Counted from the stretch's first letter, positions 1 to 14,090 are shown. The stretch is DNA of 64,000 nt from Branchiostoma floridae (GCF_000003815.2 NC_049980.1:8222209-8286208); one strand, 5' to 3'. Numbers and translations: made by a program. The notes: generated from the sequence alone by a model not told the origin.

Positions 1-320
1 CATCATAACCTGGCTTAGGAGATACAGAAATAGGACTCTTCCATTCCACTGGCCATTACATACTGGGAGGAGGCTGTATAAGAAAAAATGTACAGACAAA
101 TATATATTAAAGACAGATGTTTTAGTTAATTTGCTAAGCCAGGTGAATCAAATACATTTCAGGTCTAGACTGTGATTTGTTTTCCATATATCCCTCTTTG
201 TAACTGTCTAGTTTAACCTGGTCTTTTGGGGAACTAGCTGGCATAAACATCTTAACATAAATTCCTTGTGCTTAGCTAAGTTTTCCTTATCAATATGTAT
301 TGATGAAGTGTCATACATAC

Positions 321-3300
321 CTTTAACTCTGGCATTTTCTCTATGTACTCAAAGGGCACCTTGATTCGGGATGCCTCACCCCGAGTGTAGCTCTTAGGAA
401 TGTGGTCAGAGTCCAGATCCCGATACCGCCTGAATATCCTACAGAAAATACAGCAGAAATAAAAAGATACATATTACACATGGATAAAACTGTCGTGTTT
501 ATGTCTTGGATTAAGCTGAAACTTCAGATTGGGTAGGATGTAATAAATATCTTTGAAGTCTTCAGTTCAGAGACAAAAGCATTCTGAGTTTGCCTGACCA
601 TTCTACTGTACCTATAAGCAGGCAGGTACATACAGGCATGCCTCTCAGTGCAAGGAAAGTATTATTTAAGTACATCATAATTTTCAGCACCATGGACAGA
701 CGTCATTTTCAGCACCATGGACAGACTTCTTTACTTTAACAACATTTCTGTTTTTATTCATTTATTATTGGCTTGTCTGTTCAACACTCACTGCCAGGAC
801 TGCCCAACTAGCCTCTGGCTATTAAAAATGGCTAGCCCTGATGATCAAGACAATACACATGGAATTTGATGTGGACAGAATACCAATGTTCCAAGTACAT
901 TCAGATGATTGCACCTATAACAGTATCTGTACAGCATCTTGTCCATTCCCCCTATCCCTGATTAGAGCCTTTAACACCAATATGTGTCAGTTGCACATTT
1001 TGCTATACTTCTCTATGTCTATCTCTTGTGCCAAGTCCACCATCGGGTCTAACCTTTGGTGCATCCAGACTGTCTGATGACCAAGTGATTAGACCTGGCC
1101 ATCAGCCAGACTCCCTCACCTATGGTAAATACCTGGTTATCACTGTTCCATCATAGCCAGCCTGGCTGATGACACCACATTTGCCAACGTGTGGCCACTT
1201 CTTGGCAACCAACCGCAACTTTTATTCTAGCTAGAGGGGATGATTAGTACTGTCCAGACCGCATAGCCATCGACCCAAAGTTACAGGCGATAACATACCA
1301 TCAGTGATTTATATATTTTCGTTGTACACATATACAAGTACCCCTGCTTAGATAATAGTCAGTGTGTCCGTCAGAGGCTCCCACATGGCTATACATTATC
1401 AGTTAGACATAACTTGTAAACCAAATTTCCATTTAATCTTATATGCTGGCATATGTCCAAGTACATCTGTCCCTGGGCCCTGGGGCAAAATAGAAGTTAT
1501 CTCAATCCAACTTTGGGTGGAAGTTCCAAGCTAATAAATGGTAGACCTAAGAGGTTGGCCAAAGGACTAGGAGAGAGATGTTTGTATAGATAAAGAAGGG
1601 ATGCTAAAACATATGCATAATATATCAATCTGTACATGATTACAAGTCAAGGTCGAATAATGGCATACATAAAAAAATTGCTGGCTATAGAAAGGTTTGG
1701 TCATGCATCATATGTATACTTATGATCACAATGGGCATAGATAAGTTTGTTGTCAACTGTACGTACATTGAGGAATTATTAAGGAAATCCTTCCTTAACA
1801 TTCTGAAATTATACATGTAGCAGTTTCAAAAAGCAACCAATTGGCTTTTTATACTAACATTGAAAATGTATGATCAGTTCTTGTGATGACCATATGGACC
1901 CCATCATGCATATTATTCTTCACTTAGGTCTATACAGAAGCATGCATAGATGTCGGAAAACTGACTATAGTATATACTGGTGAAATGGGCATGATGCTAC
2001 AAATCCTTTAGTCAAACTTAACATTAAAACATTTCTTGAATTTCTGTTGTGTATTATTATGGTTATATTGAAACCTTTTAATTTATGTAATCTGCACTAC
2101 CTTCAGTTACATGTACTTAAGCGTTGTTACATTTGACCATTCTTATGTTTGCAATTTCAGAATCTCAGTTATATTGCTTTTGAATGCTGTTTGGTACAGT
2201 TATGGTTATATTGAAATCTTGGTTATAATTTACATCATTCTTGTACAGAAGTCTTTAATTTGTACTATTATCATCAATCTGCTGGATGGTTCCACAAGTT
2301 TTTCCTTATTATTTTGTTCTTTGAAAAACCCAACATTAAAACGTTGACACATACATGTTGTATCCTCTTTTAATTCTCAGTAAGGGGCCCAAATTCTCCC
2401 CTACCGATATTGTACAGCTCAAAGTCAAAATTAACCAAAAATTGTTAACAAGCCGCCATTTTGGTTTGCAAAATGGAGACGGCCTTCTTGCCTTAGTGTG
2501 TCTGCCCCCTTTAATCTCATCATTCAATTTACGACTGTGTGCTGTTAACATATACGTATTCCCACGGGAGTCCATACAATTTGCAAAGTATAGATTTTGC
2601 TGCAGAAATTATGAGCAATGGATGACCCATTTATTTTGGGTGTGCCATGTTACCTCCGTTTATCAGTCCACCTTTTGGAAACCCAGATCGGTACAGCGGT
2701 CGTCTACGATATCAATCAACTGCTATAAAATAGTATAAAGATGTGGCAAGTATAAAGATGTGGCAATACATCCAACAACGCTGCAAATAGATTGCCTCTG
2801 TGTTAGTAATGTAATGAGCATTGAATCTATCTTCCCTTATTTATACTAGAAGACTTGTGATACTTTCCATTGTGCAATTCACACCATATTAAATCATTTT
2901 TGAGGAGGCAATGATATACTATTGAAATGTTATGAAAGTAATGGTAATGATATTGAAACATCATCAAGGATGAACAAATGTTGAATTTAAAACCCAGAAA
3001 TCAAGCCATTTCAAGTCTGTTATACCAACCCTTTTGATCAATTTCAGAATTGTAATGTAAAATGAATTAACACCAAAACAAATTCATGAAGACAGATTGC
3101 TGTTATCAGATGATGGGAAAATGAATATGATGAATTATTACACAAGCACTATTCATATCTATCAATCAAACTGTCATTCCAAGGATACACATAAATTTTA
3201 AAAAAAAGAAAACCATGGGAGCTAAGGAAGCTCGCGATGAACAGGATGAAGTGGAGAAAGTTATAGAAAGACAGATTGCAGATGCAAAGTGTCCAGACCA

Positions 3301-6300
3301 CTGCAGCAGCAGAACACAGTGGATACTATACAAATAAATTAGTATGATGATCTTAGAATACACACTTATACATTAACCATATCAACGATAGGAGTATTAT
3401 TTTCATTGCAAAGATTGTACCTGGCACTTTGTTTTCAAAACAAAACAAAACATTTCGAATTTAGGAATTAGGAATGCTAAAAAAATTGCTACCTCTGTTT
3501 CATTCCCTGTAAAACCCTAACAGTAGCTGCCACTTCAATCAGTAGTATTCTATTGAAACATGGCCAATTTCTTTATACTACACACACACACACACCCCTC
3601 CTTTCTTGTACTTTCCTACTTGTTTTTCACATACTCCGTACAGTATATACAGCGATTAGTTCAACTGTCATTTAATGTATCCACTGACAAATATTTCCTG
3701 ACATGTTATTTGGAACATTTTGAGGCCAGAAGGAGACAATCAATAGACCATGTTTTGGGCACTTCTACTTTTAATCTAAAATATTGGCCAACATCATGTT
3801 CAACTAAAAAACATGTGTTATTCTTTGTATATCCCTAAATCAGATGGGATATATGATGAAAAACAGTTGAATGCTTGTTTTTTTCTCACTAACACTTAAG
3901 TGGGTTATAGTGTTATGCAGAGATCAATATTTAGGATTATGTTTGCTCAAAGGGCCATTTGGTGGTTACTAGAAAATAGCAATCCTTAAGGACCCCCTTA
4001 AGGGTTTATATTTCAATCACAATGAAAATAACTTGAAAGGAAATTTTATTTGAAGCCACATGTCTGGCATAATAACAGATACTAGTAGGTTACACTGTTC
4101 CATATAGAGCCATGGAATTTCATAATAAGTACCTGTGCAACTTATTTTTTACTTTTGGTGCACTACTAGTAGTGCACCTAGGTATTTGTGTAAGTAATGA
4201 ATGGTACTATTATGCACTAGCCATGTGTCATTGTGTGTATACAGCATATTGTTGACATTTGATTGTCAAGAAGGATACTAAAACTTTTGTTGTATTTAGT
4301 TCTAGTATTAGCTGTATGATTTCAGATTAATGTTCTGAAGAGGCAGGAAGGTTTGTAAGACATTTTACAAAATCAAATCTTATGTTGTACACTCAATGTC
4401 TTTTTTCTGTACACCTTAAGTTTAAGATTAGGTGCGCCAGTACACTTATTCCCAAAAATGAATTTCAAGCACTGCTTTATCTGCATTACAACTCAAATGG
4501 TTACATGGCATATGTTAACCCTGTCCTCTGCCTTGTACATATTTTACTTCCTCAATGTGTAGCTGAATCAAATGAACTAACCGTACATTAATTAAACACT
4601 ATGCAGATGGATCATATCTAATTCAAATGTGTCTAATATTTCAAATATTGTGTGAATATCATTAAAGGTCTGAGTCCGAGCTTTCAATGATAAGGAAGAG
4701 ATCATTAGATAATGATTCAAACATCATCAGGACTATTTGTATTACAGGAACTTCACTTGAGAACAAGTTGTAATTAGGCACCATGCATGAGAGGTAATTG
4801 GCACTTTGCATTGAGTATTATAATGTTGTCAACAGACATCTGCTTCTGTGAGTCATCCAGTATTGATATACTCCCTTTTCAGTTTTACAGATATACTTGA
4901 ATGAACCTTCAAATGAAGTGGCAACTAAAGTTCTACAGTCAGAATAAGCTAATTCCAATAGGTAAGGATAGAGTAGAAGTCATGCATTCCTCTCTTTAAA
5001 GTTTAATAAAGGAATAGACAAGTTATTTATGTTTCCCGTAATTTGAGAGGTAACAACATTTTGTGCACTTGCCTTCTATTACATGTATATAGAAGGTTTG
5101 TCTGATTTCAGCATCAGCACTGTCAGGAGATGCAGAACCTAAGACTACTACTAGTAGGGTGCTGAAAAGGGCCCCCTCCTTTCTTTACCTTTTTATAATC
5201 TTAATCATTTAAGATGGTCTAATTTGCATGTTACTGAAGATGTACATAAAAAGACATTCTCTGATTTTCGTGCTGATGCACAGAGAATGTATACAATAGT
5301 TGTATGCATCAGATAGACCCCTAACAACATCCAAAATCTTTACTTACAAGTTACCAATGCACATGATGTTACTTACCTGAGGATCTCTTTTCTGGTAAAA
5401 AATGTACAGTCCTGTAGAAACACAAAGAAAAATATACGTCAGTGCTACTAGTAGATTGCATGCAATTAAAAGACAATCTGTACATGTATCAATTTTGTTT
5501 TACTGATCCCACACTTTTTGTCAGTGTTTTTGGTTTGACTGTGTAAAACTATGTGAATTTCATCATCATTATGCTTGAGCATGGGAAGTTCTGAATGATA
5601 CGAGGAAACCATGTTTAACTGCACAGCTCATCATGGATCATTACCAAACTAATCACTGTGAACAGGCTTCAGGCAACACAAACGTCAGACACAAACGTCA
5701 CAACCACACGTCACAGCATGCCCACAGATGCCCATTTTTTTGGTGAGAAGAGATATTATAAATATATTGCATCAAAGTAGTATTACATATCTTATCAGTT
5801 AAAATCTGCTGCTACTGTTGGACCAAGGAAAAACATGTTGTTTCCTGTTTCCCGACCTACCTTAGGTAAACCTGCCGACCCTAGACTTTTTATGGGTGGG
5901 CATTAGAGTTCCCAGTTAGAATTTCCATTCATTCTGCTTCCTGTTCAAGTAAACAAAATTGCTTGTCCCATCTAATAATTTCAAGGGTAAATGTATCCAA
6001 AGATTTGTAACCATCATGCACAAAGTTAAAGTTTCACATTGAAAATATATTATATGTCCTCATACATTTCAGTTTTACTTTGTTGAACTATATTTCATCA
6101 CTTAAGGTTTGGCCAAAGACTAAAAATATTTTCAAAAACATGATAATCCTACGTCCCGACCCTAATGTTTTAGGACTGAAACAGGAATCAACATTTTTTC
6201 CTAGGCCTTAGTATAAAGTCCCACATTTCTGGTGTTACTATCATCTGGTGTATTTTGCCAGCCAGTAGGTACCCCAAGTATGAGTAATGAGGCTGCTTAA

Positions 6301-8101
6301 CATGGTCGAGGCACCTCCTCGAGCACGGGACCCTCGTCATCAGCACTTGAATTTGCCCATCATTAAGCTATCTTATATCCCTGTCAATTATAGTGCTGAC
6401 CACAAGGCACATATCTACTCATACATATATAATGCAAACTGGTGCTTTAAAAGGACACATGATACTACCTGACAGTATCTCTGGCATACATCCCAGACGT
6501 CTTCCAAGTGCTCAGCAGACAAAGTGTTTTTGATCCCAAGTCAATTCTAGACTTGCATGACATATTGATTTTCCTATGTCTAAGCTAGTCTGCTGATACA
6601 CTAGGGACTGGCACTTGTCTGTAGTAGTGGTATAATTCACCATTGCAATACTTGAAATTGGTTTGAAGAGATAGAAACTCACCACCGGTATACATTGCAC
6701 TGTATGAGTAGGCTATGCCAATGGTATTGAATAGAAGATTTCTAATAGGAGTGATTGAATTTATATGAAGGTTTGAAATACTGCAACATCAAGGTCATTC
6801 GTCTTTAAAGGAAAGCTATCAACTTTTTTAACATGTGTACTAGAATATAACTATATTGCATACTCTGCCTGCACAGAATTCTTTGTATCATAGAAAACTG
6901 TTTATGGCAAACTGACCTGGATATAGTTTCATGCATGTCCTTGGTGCTGAACCTTATGTTACTCTAATGTTCAAGTGGTTGCTTACTTGAAGTTACTGTA
7001 AGTCTTGACATTTTTACAGTGGTTTTAAATTATGGTTTTCACTATGACCACTTCACAGCAAACTCAAAACCAGCGTTGTTTCCAATACTTTATTTGCGAC
7101 TATCACCATTTAAAACAACGGCAAATCTAAAAACACTCCATTATAGCCTTACGGCAATCACTGCAAACTTAAAGGTATTTACAGTATCCTCTATTCTTCA
7201 ACTATTAAAAAAGGACCAATGCACCAACTGAACTTTATCATGTTAAAACTTGACCAAGTTTGCTAGCTAATACCAAGAGGGTTGAAAAGGGAACTTCGAT
7301 CTTTCTCTGTTGTATCTTGTAGCATGCTGGCTAGCTGTTCTAAACTCTAAACTGAAAATTCCGTATATTTCGATGGTAAACACCTTGGCGGGTGTGACCT
7401 ACATACAGGGCAAAACGTACCAACGTGCAATCAGCCCGGAGAGTAAAATGACCCCTTCCTGACCTGAATCTTGTGCCTGTAAATTACAGTAGTAGTCTCG
7501 TGGGACAGCTTGCCTCATCCAGACGCTGAGCCCAAATTGGGAGCAGTGATACTAATTTGAAATTCAAATGAATCCACCTTGTTTTGTTCCTGGTAATTTT
7601 TTTTTAAAGCTCCACGTTTCTCTAAGTATACATGGTTTGACTGTGTGCCTTTATGTTAATTTGTGGTATTTATCATAGATGGCGGTGTTTCACGAGTTCA
7701 ACAGTGTGTGAAAAAAGCGCAGGATTTAATCATGGATATTCAAAAGGCATCGATTCTTTAATCTGATGAAGATTGGAGACGTTCTACGCCTGAGCGTGTA
7801 ACCGCCCACCCCCTCTGATGTACCAGGTTAGCAACTGTAAATGCACTGGATTTAGTGATGAACCCAACCGGGCGGTTTCAACAATACAGTTACACAACAC
7901 TGTAGTACCTTTACTAAAGCTACAGAATGTGTACCTCATGAAGATATTATCTACTTTTGCCGTAGGTTGATAGAAAGGAATGGAACGGTACAGACAAAAT
8001 TGTTAGTCTGTCTACATGGATAGTTGTTGGTGAGCGACTGTAGAACCAACCTGGTATTGCTCCAACTGCGATTCAGTGAAGGCTGCCTGCTTGTTTCCCA
8101 T
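321..8101 (-). CDS. CIB2: CIB2/CIB3-type calcium- and integrin-binding protein, first three coding exons (3' part outside window)
   Basis: Three coding exons are visible: 8051-8101 (MGNKQAAFTESQLEQYQ), 5377-5411 (starts DCTFFTRKEIL) and 321-438 (starts IFRRYRDLD, ends EKMPELK). Each has GT/AG borders and the phases join cleanly, giving 68 residues. The order MGNKQ..FTE.QL..YQ, then DCTFF.(K/R)K(E/D)IL, then a basic helix and MPEL is the N-terminal signature of vertebrate CIB2/CIB3, and the intron after YQ falls at the family position. CIB proteins are small EF-hand Ca2+ sensors that bind integrin tails; CIB2/3 also partner TMC mechanotransduction channels (family knowledge). The MGxxx start fits the usual N-myristoylation site. 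The EF-hand exons must lie beyond base 1 on this strand; no further exon was seen in 1-320. CIB2 and CIB3 cannot be told apart from this fragment. Confidence 0.88.
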
Positions 8102-8708
8102 CTCCCTTTAGGATGACAGCGTCTTCATAGCGACCCAGAAAACTCCCTCGTCTCCTCCTGACCACCATCAAATTTACCATAAGCGTCCCTTGCCCGCCGG
8201 CAACAGGTCATTTATGGGTGAATAGAACGAAATTCGCAGTCCGATTTTTTTTCGGAGAGAGATTTGTGGCTATCACAACACGACCCGTGCACGCATGTCT
8301 GCAACGTGTGACGTCAGGACGCAGTTTACGACCTTCCATTAAAAAATCAATTTTGATAGTTTATTGATCATTGCTTATTTTTGAACTGTTATTTGTGTTT
8401 GTCTGAATATCACCTTTACGTAGAAATACACATTATTTACGCAGTGTCGTAAAGATGCGGCTAGCCGGGGGAATTGATGTCGTAAATATTGGTATTACCG
8501 TAAAATGTACCTGTCCGGCGCATACAGTACATTCTTGAAAGTATCCCGGAAGTAAGGCTGTTCTATTCCAGTGGCGGGATTTGCTTGGATTTGAACGTGA
8601 TCTGAGCTCATCTACAGTGTAAATATGCATCGCAGTGGTGATCGGGGATATAGAGTGTACTACCAGGAAGGTTTTAAGCTTGACCTGATGAACTAGTATG
8701 CAGAGGAA
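8102..8708. promoter_or_regulatory. Shared head-to-head promoter region of CIB (minus) and LRRC61 (plus), with a full CRE
   Basis: The two start codons (8101 minus, 8709 plus) are divergent and 607 bp apart, so both promoters and 5' UTRs must lie here unless there are upstream non-coding exons. The stretch is richer in CpG than the flanking introns. A perfect palindromic cAMP-response element, TGACGTCA, sits at 8309-8316. No convincing TATA box was seen. Bidirectional promoter use is inferred from the geometry. Confidence 0.6.
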
Positions 8709-11700
8709 ATGTCCGAAGATACGGAAAAGGGCGCAGGTGAGTTACTTCACTGTAAACTGTTAACAGGTGTACAGCGCCGTATCGTTTACATGTTGCCTAA
8801 CAACAAACCGTACCACCAACTTCAAGCCAAGGAAGACACCCCATAAAACAAAATTATATGTGTGTTTCTGTGCATTCTTCTTCTAATCATGACATATGAT
8901 TTCCAACTGATAGAATTATGCAATTGTATGAAATTAAAACTATTTATGGCTCACTATTTGCTTGTACAACGTTACATAAATTTTTGAGGCTCGTATGTAA
9001 ACCGTTCAACCAAACGTCGTACAGAAACGACAAAAAGAAATACTCCGTGACCTTGGATATCAAGGAGGTTGAAATACTGTACATGTACAGTACTAGGAGT
9101 AGAGTAGATCTCTTCGGTAAATTATGGATCTACGAGTTGTTTGACTCTTTGTGAAGTTTGCAACAATCCTGCTTGAAGCAGTATGAAGATTCTAGCTTTC
9201 ATGATATTCAATATATGTTTCTTCTTTGGTCTGTATCTGTAGTGTTATATCAAATCATTACAAATACAATGCGTGGATGGGTGCATTTTGTCTTGGCATG
9301 GAAATGACAAACAGCCAACTTCTTTTCTGCTGCACTATACATAATCATTTTATCTTTGAGACTTTTTGCTGTTTTCCAGGAGAGCCCAAACCCCTTACCC
9401 AGGTGACCCGTCAGGCACTGAAGACTCACAGTGGGGAGTTTGAGTTGGACAGCATCACTTACATCAATTTTCATGACAGAGGTGAATGCCTACCCAGGAA
9501 GAGCTGCAATGGTCATAAATCATGCAAATTAGGGCCTCATTTACATCATTTACGAGGAAATACTACAATTTCCTTCTTTGCCAAGATAAGACTTTGATAC
9601 TAGTTTGAACAACTTTTGTTTCTTGTGTAGAAAAGACAATCAACTGATATTATTAGGCAAATGAGGACCTTATTTGCATAATCAGTGAGAAACATTTTAA
9701 TATAGCATATCGCTCAAGACCCTGATTGAACCTCATTTGGCAAAGGTATAAGGCCATGAAATTCAAGGCATTTTAAGGTTATATAAAAAGTTCTTAAACA
9801 CTTTTATCCAAAATATTTTTGAATGATCCTTGTGACTAGGCTTCATGATATCTGAACAAAGTACCTACATGTTACGTCGTTATGTTTTGTCAAGGTATCA
9901 GCGACCTAGGCTGCATTGGAGAGTGCACAAACCTGCAGCATCTAAACGTCTCGATGAACGACATCTCGCGCCTGGCACCGCTCAGCACGCTCAAGCACCT
10001 GGTGACCCTGGACATATCAGCCAATAGGATCACTCAGCTGGGTCAGGCACCTTATTACATTAAATCATCTTCATTGTACATGTGTATTTCAGTACAGAAA
10101 ATGTTGTAATAACCTTGTACAATGTATATGCATCATACCCAAGCCATTCATCTGTAATACAGCTTATTCTACCTTTACTCCTTTGCTTGATATTGTGCCA
10201 CAGTGTAAAGAACAGTAACATAGAATGATTTGAAATTACGTTGTATTTGAATATTCTTGATTACAGATGCTCTGAAAGATGCTGACAGTCTTCACACCCT
10301 TAATGCAGCTGGTAACCTGATCAGCAGGTAATCTGTACTTTGAACAGCATACATGTAGTTATAAATGTTAACGTTAGTCATCATTGTCACTTACTTCAAC
10401 TCTTAGTGTAGACGTAATGAAAGTTGTATGATTTTATCCATGAATAGTTTCACCAGGTTGGCAAGGTACCTAATAACCAGATTTTTTGTACTAAGTGTTT
10501 TATTCCACCAACGTTTCAGTGACTGTCTGTCACCTCCCTCAGGGCAATTCTGACTTGTTCACGTTGCACTGCAGCACAGGTGTCACTGGTTCACGTTGTA
10601 CTGCAGCATAGGTGTCACTGGTTCACGTTGTACTGCAGCATAGGTGTTGCTGCTTACAGATTCATTGAATCATTCCCAAAAATGACGGATTGACGTGAAT
10701 AAATTACATTCCAAGTATGATGTATTTATGTAAATAGATTATGTTTTGGACTGCATCTGTAACAGTCAACAGGCTAAGCTGCAGTGCATTGCAATGTGAA
10801 CTATCAGAAATGTCCTGAGGAAGACAACAAACATCTGTGGACTAAAACACTTGGTTGTGTACGTAAAATATTGTTATACAGTTTTGTATGATTATACTTT
10901 AAAACTTGATTGATTATTATAACCTCTTGATCTCACCTCCAGTATTGACAAGCTTGCCTGCCTGGCTAAACTGGAACATTTCTCCAACCTGAGGCTTCAG
11001 GATAAAGTACATCAACTCTTCAACCCAGGTGAGAAACTGTTTGATATCTTATTAGTCCTCCTGTTATGTTGCAATTTTTGACTGTACAACTCCAGGCTTT
11101 GTCAAGGTTTGAGCAATCCACTGCTTCAGTGACATCACATTATGCAGACAGAAGAAGTGACTTGGTGAGCGGTGGATTATAAGTTGCAAGAGGAATAACA
11201 GAAGCCATCTATTAGCTGTTGTGTGACGGCAAAGATTGGTTATACCAGCTACATAGATACAGGTACATACATCAGGGCTTTACAACCATCCCTCAACAGA
11301 GACAGGAGGCGCCATAGATTTCCTACAACTTATAATCCGCTGCTCACCGAGTCACTTATTTTATGTGCATAACATGACATCACAAGCAGTAGATTGCTCA
11401 TACCTTGACAAAGACTGGAATTGGACTGTCGAAAATTTGTAAAAGACGAAGTTTTTGTTGGAAACATAACTTTTTGTCTTTTATAATCCCTCCCCTGCAG
11501 TATGTCATGGTGCTTCCTACAAAAAGCGGTTACTATCTTTGATGCCCAGGCTGAAGGTTCTGGATGGTAAGTCATAACAGAACTGGAACCCTTTTATACG
11601 CCAATACATTCAAATGCATGGCCAGAAAGAATTGGAGTTGTGCTCTATTTTAAGTAATACATTATAAGCCCCTACTTAATTATTGAAAGAAGCGATCAAT

Positions 11701-14090
11701 TTTTTTACCTAATTCTAACCACATATAAAGCACATGCATGATTGTGTATGGGTACTTTGCAGCAAAATTAAAAGATGTGCAAGGATTCAACAAAGTTCAG
11801 TGAAGTTTAAGCCTTTCAAAGTCGCATCATAAGCAATCAATTATGGTACATGCTTATATCCATGGCTACTGGTGACATAAGGCAGGTTTAATAATTTGCT
11901 CCTTGTCTGTTTATCCTTGCAGGTGAGGTGTTGTCAGGTAAAGGATCCGAGGTATTCAGGATATGCTCTGAGATCGATGCAGCCCTGCAAGGTAGGACAA
12001 TAGTAGTGATGGATAATTCTTTCCTATGGGATCTGTATGCAACATTGCTTTTGAAGTATCATTCAGTCTGTTTGATTCCTTTTTTTTTACTCCTCTTGCA
12101 TCTATACACCGTGGATGTAACTTAGAAACATGATGCTTTGTCACTTTTGTCTTCAGCTATCTAGCTGTAGCAAAGTTAGCCCTGAAGAAAAGTCTTTTCA
12201 TAAACTGTAGCAAGCACAACGCTGTTCTACTCCTATGTCTCTCCAGCTACAGAAAATGGAACTTGCAGCACCTCTGGTCTTCCTCTGGTAGATAACTTTC
12301 CACTGTCTTCAGAAATCTTTTTAGTTGCCTGACAGGAGATATGACATAGTTCTTCCATATACCTGTTAAAGCATGATAATGCATGTGTTAAAAGTTTTGT
12401 GATATTTTTTTCTTTCACAAACCCCTTTTCACCCCCCCCCCCCTTCAACTTGGCAGCTGCACACGACTCTGGACTCTATGCCATAAATACGAGTAAGCCC
12501 CCTAGTGGTGCTAGTGGTGAGTGCAGTGTGCAGTTTTGTTGGTGTGACTGGTGTGCATTTTGCAGTGATTGTCCACTAATGACAGTAACCCCCCACCCCC
12601 ACCGCGCACACACACACCTACATGTACCATAGGACTTGCCAAACTCAAAACAACTTTACTAGTCTAATGTAGAATTTGATTTTGAAGCTTGTATACCTTG
12701 TTGTATCCCAGCTAACACTACAGCAACTGCTATGTGTGAAAAAACAGAGTCTAAAAATAGGTACATGTATGTGTACATAAGAGATAGGTCAGGCAACTGT
12801 CATCTGAGGCAAATAGGCCCAGCCCAAATAGGCCCAGCCCAAAGGCAAGTATTGATAACACAGTGATTGCTTTGTAGCAGTTTTAGATCTGAATAACCAA
12901 TAATGATTTCATACTTAACTTTTGTAGTCTACCTTAAATCTCAAACTAGATCAAAGAGAACATTTCAATTGACCTTGAATCTGTTCTGCCTCCTTGAGAA
13001 TCAATAGTTTTGCAGGGAACAAAATCAACCACCTGTTCCTGCAATACCCGTACATTAGTGTAGGGGGTGCTAATGTATGGTAGAGACAATTATATCTTGG
13101 TAGCATGGATATAGCTGACCATTCTCACCACATTTTGTCACTGTCCTTTACATGTATATATCCTGATAGCCTATTTAGTTGTGTGAATTATGAAGTTGTG
13201 TTTGACACATGTACTGTGCATTGATAGGCACACCTACGAGTGGCCCAATCCCAGAAATGAGCAAACCGCAGCCCTGGTTTGCCAGTGACTCCCTGAGATT
13301 GAAGGACAGTAAAGCTCAGGATGCTGCCATAGATGATGTCACCAAGAAGTTCAAGGGTAAGGAAGCAATGGACTTGGTCACACTTTTAACGTTTGAACCC
13401 AATGCTGACATGCATGAATTTGTCCATTTCATTTTTCTGTAGGGAGTTAGAACAAGAGGGAGGTGGGTGGAAGACAGAACAGACATTCATAGTTTTAAGT
13501 TTGCACTGATTCAGAAGTAGTTGCTGCAAAAAACATCAACATGAAACTACTATCAAAATTACAATAATGGCAGTCATGCTAGTTCACCTTTATCTGCGGG
13601 TTACCTATATCTATAACATGGTGTTAAGAGATAGCAAGCTGACGAATGGTCAAATAGCCTGTTTTAAAAAACAACGGATTTAGGTCTAGTTAGCCACAAA
13701 AAAGGTGAACTAGTGTTACATCTATCCGAATATTGTATAAAATTGTAAAGATTACATAGTACAGGAGGGACCTTCAATGTGCTTACTTGTGCACATTCAT
13801 GGTACTTACAAGTTTCAAAAACTGTACATGATGCGTGTTGCAAGAAGATTTCTATGACATACATTTGAGGAAAATTCCCAAGTTGTCTTGTTAAAGCCTT
13901 AATTTAATACTAGAAAAGTGTATGGACAACTTACAAGTCATGTGACAACTGCTGTTTGTCATATCATACAGATGTGCTGGTAGACTGTCAAAGGCTCCAA
14001 GAAGAGGGTCAGAGAGCACTGGACCAGGCCAAGTCTTCATCTACCCAGCAAGGCATTGAACATCTGAAAAACCTAGACCTCTCCATGTAG
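8709..14090 (+). CDS. LRRC61: Leucine-rich repeat-containing protein 61 homologue (LRRC61), complete, ten coding exons
   Basis: Exons: 8709-8736, 9380-9481, 9895-10041, 10267-10327, 10943-11028, 11501-11566, 11923-11991, 12457-12516, 13228-13356, 13972-14090 (TAG). All borders are GT/AG and all phases agree, giving 288 aa against about 259 in human LRRC61. The upstream ATG at 8698 was rejected because its frame hits a stop in exon 2. The N-terminus matches LRRC61 (TGEFSLES-like: HSGEFELDS). LRRs follow at about residues 44-115 (ISDLGCIGECTNLQHLNVS, LSTLKHLVTLDIS, DADSLHTLNAAGN), then the cap-like NPVCHGASYKKRLLSLMPRL and VLDGEVLSGKGSE. The C-terminus (LQEEGQRALDQAKSS) is helical and matches the vertebrate tail. 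LRRC61 is a cytosolic LRR protein of poorly known function. Exon 8 (60 nt, phase 1-1) could be skipped without a frameshift and is the least certain exon. Confidence 0.9.
10491..10855. repeat. Foldback MITE in LRRC61 intron 4, with an internal 32-bp tandem repeat
   Basis: The left arm (10491-10590, from CTAAGTGTTTTATTCCACC) is repeated in inverted, diverged form at 10783-10855. Both arms share the CTCAGG and CTGCAG landmarks. Inside, a 32-bp unit beginning TTCACGTTG occurs at 10558, 10590 and 10622. There is no coding potential. The structure fits a non-autonomous DNA transposon or foldback element. Confidence 0.65.
11091..11419. repeat. Foldback MITE in LRRC61 intron 5 with about 90-bp inverted arms
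   Basis: The left arm starts CTTTGTCAAGGTTTGAGCAA and runs through GAGCGGTGGATTATAAGTTG. The right arm, read in reverse complement, has the same order of blocks (TTTGTCAAGGTATGAGCAA, GTGACTCGGTGAGC, GGATTATAAGTTG). No open frame is present. Long arms and a short spacer fit a foldback or MULE-type MITE. Confidence 0.7.
13580..13713. repeat. Short MITE in LRRC61 intron 9 (CTAGTTCACCTTT ends)
   Basis: The element begins CTAGTTCACCTTTATC and ends AAAGGTGAACTAG. It carries the GGGTTACCTATAT block that also occurs in the repeats at 19851, 20539 and 24100, so it belongs to the same family. Confidence 0.65.

Noticed and set aside
321-5411. PP2A B'' regulatory subunit or calcineurin B homologue as the identity of the minus-strand exons
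   Set aside because: The MGNKQ start, DCTFF, MPEL and the intron after YQ fit CIB2/CIB3 specifically; the others do not have this order.
841-7231. Short open frames in 439-8050
   Set aside because: All lie in CIB introns 1 and 2, have no family resemblance, and no splice-compatible neighbours were found.
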